DNA from: Croceicoccus sp.
Lineage (GTDB): Bacteria > Pseudomonadota > Alphaproteobacteria > Sphingomonadales > Sphingomonadaceae
Reading direction: 5' to 3'
Assembly: GCA_002694745.1 (NCBI GenBank)
Contig: NZMY01000029.1
Span: forward strand, 108,293 to 172,292
Length of the DNA: 64,000 bases
Part shown: positions 44,870 to 51,752 of the stretch, piece after piece
Layout of the letters: each line of letters begins with the position of its first letter
How positions within the stretch are numbered: the first letter of the stretch is position 1
Notes under the pieces: generated by a model
What the model was told of the DNA's origin: nothing
The model's database searches: none
Seen by the model: only the letters and a program-made list of their open reading frames with translations
Position numbers and translations under genes: made by a program

Positions 44870-45357
44870 TCCGCCGTCTGTTCCCCCACCCCGCGCTTGC
44901 GGTGCTGCTGTTCCTTGTCTGGATCCTGCTGGCCAATACGCTGGCGGCGGGCACCATCGTCATGGCGCTGCTGATCGGGGTGATCGTGCCGCTGATCACC
45001 GCGCCCTATTGGCGGGACAAGCCGCTGCTGCATATCGGTTGGCCGCTGCTGGGCTATATCGGGCTGGTGATCTGGGATATCGTGGTCGCCAATTTCCAGG
45101 TCGCGCGGCTGATCCTGTTCCGCCGCAACCGCGATCTCAACAGTTGCTGGCTGGTGATCCCGCTCGACATCCGCCGGCCCGAGGCGATCACCACGCTGGC
45201 CGGCACGATCAGCCTGACGCCGGGCACCGTTTCCGCCGACGTGTCCGCCGACGGCCACGCGCTGCTGGTCCACGCGCTGGACGCCGCCGACCCCGCGGCG
45301 GAAGTGGCCAGGATCAAGTCGCGATACGAAGACCGGCTGAAAAGGATCTTTCGATGA
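44866..45357 (+). CDS. mnhE: Mrp/Mnh antiporter subunit E
   Basis: A 163-residue subunit with two N-terminal helices and a cytoplasmic domain. It has the family stretch NSCWLVIPLDIRRPEAITTLAGTISLTPGTVSADVSADGHALLVHALD. ATG 44866 overlaps the mnhD stop (ATGA). The C-terminus ends RYEDRLKRIF. Confidence 0.94.
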   Translation: MIRRLFPHPALAVLLFLVWILLANTLAAGTIVMALLIGVIVPLITAPYWRDKPLLHIGWPLLGYIGLVIWDIVVANFQVARLILFRRNRDLNSCWLVIPLDIRRPEAITTLAGTISLTPGTVSADVSADGHALLVHALDAADPAAEVARIKSRYEDRLKRIFR

Positions 45358-45659
45358 CCGTTCCCGAGATAGCCCCCACGCTTTCTCCGCTGCTCAACGT
45401 CGCGATCACGGCGGGCTATGTGCTGATCGGCCTTGCCATATTGCTGAACGTCTGGCGCCTGTTCGCCGGGCCGACGCGCGGCGACCGGATCCTTGCGCTG
45501 GACACCATGGTCATCAATGCCATCGCGCTGATCGTGCTGTTCGGCATCAAGGAGGGATCGACCATGTATTTCGAATCCGCGCTGCTGTTCGCCATGGTCG
45601 GGTTCGTGGGAACGGTGGCCTATGCCAAGTTCCTGCTGCGCGGCGATATCGTGGAGTGA
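45354..45659 (+). CDS. mnhF: Mrp/Mnh antiporter subunit F
   Basis: A 101-residue protein with three helices. AGPTRGDRILALDTMVINAIALIVLFGI is the MnhF signature around the conserved Asp. ATG 45354 overlaps the mnhE stop by four bases (ATGA). Confidence 0.93.
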   Translation: MTVPEIAPTLSPLLNVAITAGYVLIGLAILLNVWRLFAGPTRGDRILALDTMVINAIALIVLFGIKEGSTMYFESALLFAMVGFVGTVAYAKFLLRGDIVE

Positions 45660-46093
45660 TGGCGATGAATGGCGCGGCCGACATCATCATTGCGTTCCTG
45701 ATCCTGCTGGGCGGGGGGTTCGCGCTGATCGGGTCGTGGGGGCTGGTGCGCCTGCCCTCGCTGATGACGCGGCTGCATGGGCCGACCAAGGCGACGACGC
45801 TGGGCGTGGGGGGCGTGCTGGTCGCGTCGATGATCTATTTTCCGGTCTATCACAGGCAATATACCGCGCATGAACTGCTGATCACGCTGTTCCTGTTCAT
45901 TTCGGCGCCGATCACCGCGAACATGATCGCCAAGGCGCATCTGCACCGGCAGGGCATGGGGATCGATCCCAATCCCGCCGACGACATTCAGGAAGGCCTG
46001 CCCGAAAGCGAGATCTGGGCCACGTTCCGCGTCAAGCAGGGTGAGGACGACGACCGGCAGGGCGTCCCTCCGGCGGGCCCTCCGGCGGGCTGA
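45659..46093 (+). CDS. mnhG: Mrp/Mnh antiporter subunit G
   Basis: A 144-residue last subunit with three helices. GSWGLVRLPSLMTRLHGPTKATTLGVGGVL is the MnhG signature. An added acidic, Pro-rich cytoplasmic tail of about 40 residues extends past the core. ATG 45659 overlaps the mnhF stop by one base; the GTG one codon upstream is a possible start. It ends the operon, 12 bp from the convergent DUF481 gene. Confidence 0.92.
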   Translation: MAMNGAADIIIAFLILLGGGFALIGSWGLVRLPSLMTRLHGPTKATTLGVGGVLVASMIYFPVYHRQYTAHELLITLFLFISAPITANMIAKAHLHRQGMGIDPNPADDIQEGLPESEIWATFRVKQGEDDDRQGVPPAGPPAG

Positions 46094-46105
46094 CGTCTTG
46101 CGCGG

Positions 46106-47029
46106 TCAGAGGCCCAGCACGACGCTGAGCCGCGTGCTGGTGTCCCACGAGACCGTCCCCGGCGCGGGATCGGATTCGTAGATCGTGTCGAACGACAGCC
46201 GCGCGGACAGATTGCCGTAAAGGTCGGTCGTCACCGCGGTCGAGGTGGTGAGTGTGCTGTTCACCTCGTCCAGCACCAGCGTGATCTTTTCGCTGAACGC
46301 CAGCGTATCGGTGATGTCCCATTTGAAGCTGGTGTCGAGAAAGGCGGCCAGCCGGTTCTCGTTCGTGCCGTCGGTAAAGCGGGTCTGGCGCAGCGCCGGG
46401 CCGCCCGATGCCTCCCAGTCGATATCGTCGGTGTCGACGATCTGGTAGCCCGCGCCGATCACCTCGGTAAAGCGGCGCGAGATGCCCTGGAACGGATTGC
46501 GTTCATATTCCAGCGAACCGAACGCGAAGACCGGCGAATCGGTAAAGTCGCGGCGGGCGCGATAGCCTGCGCCAAGGCGTTCCTCGGTCCGCTCGTCGTT
46601 CACTTCGCGGATGTTCAGGTCGGCGGAAAAGCGGTGTTCCCAAAGGTTGTTCTTGCGCGTGACCTCGACCCCTGCGTTGACGCCCCATTCCTCGGTATTG
46701 CCGGTGTCGAGATTGGCGCCGAAGGACCCCTCGCCTTCCCAGCCCTTGAGGAAGCTGGCCTCGTCGATCTCGGCCTTTTCCTCGTCCTCGATCGCATCGA
46801 TTACATCGTCGATCTCATCGCGCCGGTTGGGGAAAAGGCGCTTGGCGATATCTTCGATGGTCTGGCGTTCCGAGGGGTTGGCCTCGCGGTAGACGATGCC
46901 GAATTCCTCGGGCAGCGGCTGCGCCTGCGCCGACGTCTGGGCTGACGCGGGGGCAGGCAGGATCAGGGCCGCCGCGGCACCCGCCGCGCATAGGGTCGTC
47001 CCGATCCTGCCCGTTCCCCGCCAATCCAT
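46106..47029 (-). CDS. DUF481 family outer-membrane protein
   Basis: A 307-residue exported protein. The signal peptide ends at about PAPASAQ (residue 31), then comes an acidic helical segment (DEIDDVIDAIEDEEKAEID) and a beta-barrel-like part with repeated amphipathic strands typical of DUF481/YdiY proteins (GANLDTGNTEEWGVNAGVEV, EHRFSADLNIREVND, FGSLEYERNPFQGISRR). The last residues STRLSVVLGL end with a hydrophobic terminus. It could be a salt- or acid-induced outer-membrane protein, but this is uncertain. It sits between the antiporter operon and the persulfide locus. Confidence 0.8.
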   Translation of the reverse strand: MDWRGTGRIGTTLCAAGAAAALILPAPASAQTSAQAQPLPEEFGIVYREANPSERQTIEDIAKRLFPNRRDEIDDVIDAIEDEEKAEIDEASFLKGWEGEGSFGANLDTGNTEEWGVNAGVEVTRKNNLWEHRFSADLNIREVNDERTEERLGAGYRARRDFTDSPVFAFGSLEYERNPFQGISRRFTEVIGAGYQIVDTDDIDWEASGGPALRQTRFTDGTNENRLAAFLDTSFKWDITDTLAFSEKITLVLDEVNSTLTTSTAVTTDLYGNLSARLSFDTIYESDPAPGTVSWDTSTRLSVVLGL

Positions 47030-47115
47030 ATCGATCCCGCCCCTGTTGCCGTCGGGGGGATGTTAGGCAGCAGGAAGGCCCCGGCCATCGGGCATTGCCC
47101 CGAATTCGCGGGGGA

Positions 47116-48030
47116 TCAGGACCCAGTCGACCCTTCGGCGTCCTGCGCGTCGCCCTTGATCTTCACCGGAATGCGCAAGAAACGGACGCCGTTCTCTTCC
47201 GCCTCCGGAAAGTGCCCTGCCCTGATATTGACTTGGATCGAGGGCAGCAGCAGGCGCGGTGCGGACAGGGTGGCGTCGCGCGCCTCGCGCATGGCGACGA
47301 ACTCGTCCTCGTTCACGCCGTCATGGACGTGGATGCTGTGCCGGCGCTGTTCGCCGACGGTCGTTTCCCAGCGATATTCGTCGCGGCCCGGCGCCTTGTA
47401 ATCGTGGCACATGAACAGGCGCGTATCCTCTGGCAGCGCGAGCAGCCGGCGCATCGAGCGATAGAGCTGGCGCGCGTCGCCGCCGGGGAAATCCGCGCGG
47501 GCGGTGCCGTAATCGGGCATGAACAGCGTATCGCCGACGAAGACCGCATCGCCGATCCGATAGGCGACATCGGCGGGGGTATGGCCGGGGGTGTGGATCA
47601 CCTCCACCTCCAGCTCGCCGATGGGGAACCGCTCGCCGTCGAAGAACAGGCGGTCGAAGTCGGAGCCGTCGGTCTTCATCTGGTCAAACGCGAACATCGG
47701 GCGGAAGATCTTCTGCACGTCGCGGATATGCTCACCGATGCCGATCTGCGCGCCGGTCTTCGCCTTGATGAAGGGCGCAGCGGACAGGTGGTCGGCGTGG
47801 GCATGGGTTTCGAGCACCATCGCGATGTCCCAGCCCTGCCCCTCCGCCCGCGCAACGATGCGGCGAGCCGAGGCGACATCGACCTCTCCGCTGGCAAGGT
47901 CGAAATCGAGCACGGGGTCGATCACGGCGGCGGTTTTGGTCGCCGGATCGACGACCAGATAGCTGATCGTGTTGGTGGGCTCGTCGAAGAAAGCCTCGAT
48001 GATGGGCTTGGCGGATGTGGGTTCAGTCAT
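47116..48030 (-). CDS. blh: persulfide dioxygenase-like metallo-beta-lactamase (Blh type)
   Basis: A 304-residue MBL-fold enzyme related to ETHE1 and Blh. Iron-site motifs are HAHADHLSAAPFI, HTPGHTPADV and GDTLFMPDYGTARADFPGGDARQLYRSM, and the last metal His is in FMCHDYKAP. It likely oxidises glutathione persulfide to sulfite. It is divergent from bigR across a promoter region with an ATATTAG half-site at 48063-48069. GAGAGG precedes ATG 48030. The pair with bigR is a well-known arrangement in Xylella and Agrobacterium. Confidence 0.88.
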   Translation of the reverse strand: MTEPTSAKPIIEAFFDEPTNTISYLVVDPATKTAAVIDPVLDFDLASGEVDVASARRIVARAEGQGWDIAMVLETHAHADHLSAAPFIKAKTGAQIGIGEHIRDVQKIFRPMFAFDQMKTDGSDFDRLFFDGERFPIGELEVEVIHTPGHTPADVAYRIGDAVFVGDTLFMPDYGTARADFPGGDARQLYRSMRRLLALPEDTRLFMCHDYKAPGRDEYRWETTVGEQRRHSIHVHDGVNEDEFVAMREARDATLSAPRLLLPSIQVNIRAGHFPEAEENGVRFLRIPVKIKGDAQDAEGSTGS

Positions 48031-48054
48031 TGGAAAAACCTCTCGTTTCTGTCC

Positions 48055-48082
48055 TTGACTATATATTAGCGTGTTCTATATT
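48055..48082 (+). promoter_or_regulatory. bigR promoter
   Basis: TTGACT (48055-48060) and TATATT (48077-48082) lie 16 bases apart, close to the housekeeping consensus. The -10 overlaps the palindrome at 48078-48097. Transcription would start near 48089. Confidence 0.65.
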
Positions 48083-48097
48083 AGCAATACCTAATAT
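48078..48097. promoter_or_regulatory. BigR operator palindrome
   Basis: ATATTAG-N6-CTAATAT is a perfect inverted repeat, and a third half-site ATATTAG is at 48063-48069. The position across the bigR -10 and near the divergent blh promoter fits repression of both by BigR. The operator character is inferred; the symmetry is seen. Confidence 0.7.
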
Positions 48098-48107
48098 GAA
48101 AGAACGT

Positions 48108-48428
48108 ATGATGCTCAAACCTCCGATGGATCTCGCCGCCTTCGAACGAAAGGCCGATGGCGTGGCGCAGCTACTCAAAGCGATCGGCAATGGCCGCCGC
48201 CTGATGGTGCTGTGCAAGCTGGTCGAACATGGCGAGCGGACGGTGACCGACCTCTCCGCCGATGTCCGCCTGTCGCAGTCCGCGCTGTCGCAGCACCTCG
48301 CGAAGATGCGCGACGAAGGTCTCGTCGCGTTCCGGCGGGAAAGCCAGACGCTGTGGTACCGGATCGCCGATCCGCGGACCGAGACGCTGCTGGCGGCACT
48401 CTACCAACTCTATTGTCAGGAGGACTGA
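48108..48428 (+). CDS. bigR: BigR-type ArsR/SmtB transcriptional repressor
   Basis: A 106-residue winged-helix repressor. Helices alpha3-alpha4 and the recognition element are LSQSALSQHLAKMRDEGLVAFRR. Two Cys in MVLCKLVEHGE and LYCQED match the redox pair that forms a disulfide or tetrasulfide with persulfides in BigR proteins. ATG 48108 is chosen because the ATG at 48096 lies inside the operator, 7 bases after the predicted transcription start; this is a judgement. It leads an operon with a rhodanese and a TauE permease. Confidence 0.85.
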   Translation: MMLKPPMDLAAFERKADGVAQLLKAIGNGRRLMVLCKLVEHGERTVTDLSADVRLSQSALSQHLAKMRDEGLVAFRRESQTLWYRIADPRTETLLAALYQLYCQED

Positions 48429-48432
48429 TCCC

Positions 48433-48948
48433 ATGACCATGACCCCCATCTCGCCGCGCGAAGCCAAGAGGCTGATCGAAAGCGGCGCGGCGCTTGTCGA
48501 CATTCGCGGACCCGACGAATTCGCGCGCGAAAGCATCCCCGGTGCGCGCAACGTGCCGGTGACGGACATCGACCGCATGGAAACGAGCGGTACACCGGTG
48601 GTCTATCACTGCCGCTCGGGCGCGCGGACGCAGGCCAATGCGGCGCGGCTGTCGGCTGCGGCGGGCGCGGATTGCTACATGATCGAAGGCGGGCTCGACG
48701 CGTGGCGGCAGGCTGGTTTCGACGTGGCCAAGGACACCGGCCAGCCGATCGAGCTGATGCGGCAGGTGCAGATCGCGGCGGGATCGCTGGCGCTGCTGGG
48801 CGTGGTGCTGGGCTTTCTGGTCGGCCCCGGCTTCTTCGGCCTGTCGGCCTTTGTCGGCGCGGGGCTGATGGTGGCGGGGATCACCGGCTGGTGCGGCATG
48901 GCGACCATGCTGCGGCACATGCCGTGGAACCGGCGCATGGCAGGCTGA
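48433..48948 (+). CDS. membrane-bound rhodanese-like sulfurtransferase
   Basis: A 171-residue protein. Residues about 7-105 are a rhodanese domain with the catalytic loop YHCRSGARTQANA holding the persulfide-carrying Cys. The rest (about 110-160) has two hydrophobic helices (QIAAGSLALLGVVLGFLVG and LSAFVGAGLMVAGITGWCG), a DUF2892-like tail. It would move sulfane sulfur at the membrane. It lies 4 bp after bigR. Confidence 0.9.
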   Translation: MTMTPISPREAKRLIESGAALVDIRGPDEFARESIPGARNVPVTDIDRMETSGTPVVYHCRSGARTQANAARLSAAAGADCYMIEGGLDAWRQAGFDVAKDTGQPIELMRQVQIAAGSLALLGVVLGFLVGPGFFGLSAFVGAGLMVAGITGWCGMATMLRHMPWNRRMAG

Positions 48949-48954
48949 CGCAGG

Positions 48955-49734
48955 GTGACCGCCATCCAGATCGCGCTGGCGCTGCTGTCGGGCGGATTCA
49001 TCGGCACCGTGCTGGGGCTGGTCGGCGGCGGCGGATCGATCCTGGCCGTGCCGCTGCTGGTCTATGTCGTCGGCATCGGATCCACCCATGCGGCGATCGG
49101 CACGGCGGCGGTGGCGGTCACCGCCAATGCGCTGGCCAGCCTTGCCGGTCATGCGAAAGGCGGAATGGTCAAATGGCCCTGCGCCATCGTGTTCGCGGCG
49201 GCGGGCATCGTCGGCGCGGCCATCGGGGCCGAGATCGGCAAGTCGGTCGACGGCGCGCGCCTGCTGATGCTGTTCGGCCTGCTGATGATCGGGGTCGGCC
49301 TGTCGATGCTGCGCGGGCGCAGGCGCGCCGACGATCCCGATGTGCGGCTGTCGCGCGGCACTGCACGGGTGTTGCTGCCGCGCCTTGTGCCGCTGGGGCT
49401 GGGAGTCGGGCTGGCGGCAGGGTTCTTCGGGATCGGCGGCGGCTTTCTGATCGTGCCCGCGCTGATCGCCGCGACCGCCATGCCGTTCGCCTATGCCGTC
49501 GGCACATCGCTGGTGGTGGTCACCGCGCTGGGGCTGACCACGGCGACATCCTATACGCTGTCGGGCTATGTCGACTGGCTGATGACCGCACTGCTGGTGG
49601 CGGGCGGGATCGGCGGGGCCGGTCTGGGGATCGTCGCCGGTCGGAGGCTTTCGGGACACAAGGCGCTGATGGAGAGGGCCTTTGCGCTGCTGGTGATCGC
49701 GGTCGGCCTCTATATTGCCGCGGGCGCGATCTGA
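48955..49734 (+). CDS. sulfite exporter TauE/SafE family permease
   Basis: A 259-residue permease with about eight helices in two repeats, beginning GGFIGTVLGLVGGGGSILAVP and, midway, GLAAGFFGIGGGFLIVPAL, the paired glycine-rich motifs of the TauE family. It could export sulfite made by the persulfide dioxygenase encoded across the divergent promoter. The start is GTG 48955, 6 bp after the rhodanese stop. No ATG lies close by. Confidence 0.9.
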   Translation: MTAIQIALALLSGGFIGTVLGLVGGGGSILAVPLLVYVVGIGSTHAAIGTAAVAVTANALASLAGHAKGGMVKWPCAIVFAAAGIVGAAIGAEIGKSVDGARLLMLFGLLMIGVGLSMLRGRRRADDPDVRLSRGTARVLLPRLVPLGLGVGLAAGFFGIGGGFLIVPALIAATAMPFAYAVGTSLVVVTALGLTTATSYTLSGYVDWLMTALLVAGGIGGAGLGIVAGRRLSGHKALMERAFALLVIAVGLYIAAGAI

Positions 49735-49738
49735 ACCG

Positions 49739-50011
49739 TCAGATCGAGGCGTCGGTGACGAGATTTGCATCGCCGCCCATCACGAACAGCCAGACGACCA
49801 GCGCGCCGATCCATCCGGCGTTGAACAATATGATCGCGGCCCATACCGCGCCATTGCTCGCCCGCCGCCTGCCCGGTCCGCGCGCGATTTCGCCCGAATG
49901 CCTGCCGAACATTGCCGCCACGTCGCGCAGGTGCAGCAGCAGCCAGATCCCGGCAAGCAGGCTGGCGGCGGCGAGGACGCCGACCAGGGCGGGAAAGAAC
50001 CACAACGGCAT
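49739..50011 (-). CDS. small membrane protein next to hemN
   Basis: A 90-residue protein with two hydrophobic helices (about 5-27 and 55-78) and a basic loop between (GPGRRRASNG). It has no recognised family. It lies 24 bp after the hemN stop on the minus strand and may be the last gene of the cco-hemN transcript. It may be involved in respiration or be unrelated. Confidence 0.6.
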   Translation of the reverse strand: MPLWFFPALVGVLAAASLLAGIWLLLHLRDVAAMFGRHSGEIARGPGRRRASNGAVWAAIILFNAGWIGALVVWLFVMGGDANLVTDASI

Positions 50012-50035
50012 GAATACTTCTCCTTACGGGCCGGA

Positions 50036-51385
50036 TCACACCGCCGAGCTGAAACGCCGCGGCGAGTGCTGGCGATAGGGATCGAACAGCGCCGCGATGG
50101 TCCGCGCATAGGGCAGTCCGTCGGCCATGATCTCAAGCTGGTCGCCCGACAGCAGCACCAGCCCGCGGTCGAGGAACGGTTCGAGCGCGTGGCATATCTC
50201 GGGCAGGAACTGACGCGGGATATGGGCGCGGCCCGAGCACAGCAGCCCCTCGATCACCTCGCCGCGCATGCGGTCCTCGGCGCTGCGGTGGATGCCGCGC
50301 TCGGCGGTCAAATGTCCCGCCCCTGCGCGCATGCGATAGCGGCCGCTGTTCTTCTGATTCTGCGCCAGCAGATGCGGGAACGAGCTGATCGCCGAGGCGC
50401 CCAGCCCGATCAGATTGGGCGCGTCGTCATCGGTAAAGCCCTGGAAATTGCGGTGCAGCGCCCCGTCCATCGCCGCGCGGGCCAGCGGATCGCCGCCCGC
50501 GCGCGCGAAATGGTCGAAGCCGACCGGCATGTAGCCATGCGTCACCAGATAGGCGAAGCCGAGGCTGGCCATGGCGAAACGCTCGGCCTGATCGGGCATG
50601 TCGCTGTCGTCGATGGCGCGCTGGCGCGGGATCACGTGCGGCACATGGGCATAGCCGAACAGCGCGATCCGGTCCGCGCCCAGCACGCGGGTGCGCTGCA
50701 GGCTGTCGAGCAGATCGTCGCGGCTCTGTCCGGGCAGCCCGTACATCAGGTCGAAGCTCAGCGACGAAACGCCCGCATCGCGCAGCATGTCGGTCGTGCG
50801 CAGGATCATGTCCTCGGACTGGACGCGGCCGATGCGGCGCTGGCAATGCGCGGCGAAAGTCTGGACGCCCAGGCTGGCGCGCTGGATGCCGACGCGTTCG
50901 ATCACCATCGCCCATTCCTGCGACATGGTGCGCGGGTCGAGCTCGATCGACCAGATGGGGTCCGACAGGCCGAAGCGGATCGTCAGCGCATCGACCAGCC
51001 GGACGAAATCGGTCGGCGCGATGGCATTGGGGCTGCCCCCGCCGAACGACACGCGCCGCACCCGCGTGCCCACGGGCAGCAATGCGGAAACGGTCTCGAT
51101 CTCGCGGTGCAAGGCGTCGAGATAGCTTTCCAGCCGGTGCCGCCGCCCCGCCGCGCCGGTGTTGCAGCCGCAGTAGAAGCAGATCTTCTCGCAGAACGGG
51201 ATATGGACATAGAGCGAGACGTCGCCGGACAGCGTTTCCAGCGCATGGCGATAGGCTTGCACCTCGATCTCCACGAACTCGGCGGCGGTCGGGAAGCTGG
51301 TGTAGCGCGGGACGGGCACCGCGAGCAGGTCGGGATGATAAGGCCACATGCCAGCCTGTTTCGCGCGGGCAGCCCCTGCCGTCAT
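50036..51385 (-). CDS. hemN: oxygen-independent coproporphyrinogen III oxidase
   Basis: A 449-residue radical SAM enzyme converting coproporphyrinogen III to protoporphyrinogen IX without oxygen. YVHIPFCEKICFYCGCNT holds the 4Fe-4S CxxxCxxC site with the extra Cys, followed by FGGGSPNAIAP and the HemN C-terminal domain. The start at 51385 overlaps the preceding small gene's stop in an ATGA arrangement, so coupled translation is likely. It lies downstream of ccoS in the cco cluster, consistent with FNR-dependent haem supply at low oxygen. Confidence 0.95.
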   Translation of the reverse strand: MTAGAARAKQAGMWPYHPDLLAVPVPRYTSFPTAAEFVEIEVQAYRHALETLSGDVSLYVHIPFCEKICFYCGCNTGAAGRRHRLESYLDALHREIETVSALLPVGTRVRRVSFGGGSPNAIAPTDFVRLVDALTIRFGLSDPIWSIELDPRTMSQEWAMVIERVGIQRASLGVQTFAAHCQRRIGRVQSEDMILRTTDMLRDAGVSSLSFDLMYGLPGQSRDDLLDSLQRTRVLGADRIALFGYAHVPHVIPRQRAIDDSDMPDQAERFAMASLGFAYLVTHGYMPVGFDHFARAGGDPLARAAMDGALHRNFQGFTDDDAPNLIGLGASAISSFPHLLAQNQKNSGRYRMRAGAGHLTAERGIHRSAEDRMRGEVIEGLLCSGRAHIPRQFLPEICHALEPFLDRGLVLLSGDQLEIMADGLPYARTIAALFDPYRQHSPRRFSSAV

Positions 51386-51600
51386 TGCGATGGATCAAAT
51401 TGCTTGCGGTTGCATCCGGCGTGGCAGGCCTTGGCGGGGCACGGCGGCGGCATGGCGGGCTGTTTGCCGGGGATCGGGACCTCGACCGTGCGGCTCTGCG
51501 CGCCCGAACAGATGGTGACCTGCATGGTCGTGGCCGAGGGCGGCGGCGTGCCGATGGCGAGCGGCAGCAACGCGACCAAGGCAAAGAGGGGCGCGATCAT
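51382..51600 (-). CDS. small exported or membrane-anchored Cys-containing protein
   Basis: A 72-residue protein with a hydrophobic start (IAPLFALVALLPLAIGT) that may be a signal peptide or anchor, and a mature part with four Cys (one in ICSGAQ, three in PPCPAKACHAGCNRK). The three-Cys cluster could bind copper or form disulfides, which is notable next to cbb3 oxidase assembly genes, but function is unknown. It overlaps ccoS by four bases upstream and hemN by four downstream. Confidence 0.6.
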   Translation of the reverse strand: MIAPLFALVALLPLAIGTPPPSATTMQVTICSGAQSRTVEVPIPGKQPAMPPPCPAKACHAGCNRKQFDPSQ

Positions 51601-51752
51601 GCGTCCTCGCCCTCCTCGTCGTCGATCAGGATGCGATTGGCCGAGCCGTCCAGATCCTCGAACTGGCCGTCGCGCATCGCCCAGAAGAACAGCGCCAGCC
51701 CCGCGCCGCCCATCAGTAGCGCCACGGGGATGAGGTAGATCAGCACGCTCAT
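51597..51752 (-). CDS. ccoS: cbb3 oxidase assembly protein CcoS
   Basis: A 51-residue protein with one helix (VLIYLIPVALLMGGAGLALFFW) and an acidic tail after AMRDGQFEDLDGSANRIL, the conserved CcoS stretch. CcoS is needed to place haem and copper in the cbb3 oxidase. ATG 51752 overlaps the ccoI stop by four bases (ATGA), and its stop overlaps the next gene's ATG likewise. Confidence 0.9.
   Translation of the reverse strand: MSVLIYLIPVALLMGGAGLALFFWAMRDGQFEDLDGSANRILIDDEEGEDA

Noticed and set aside
51385..51398. FNR-like TTGCG-N4-ATCAA at the hemN start
   Set aside because: One half is poor, it overlaps the start codon and the preceding coding sequence, and hemN is translationally coupled to the upstream gene.
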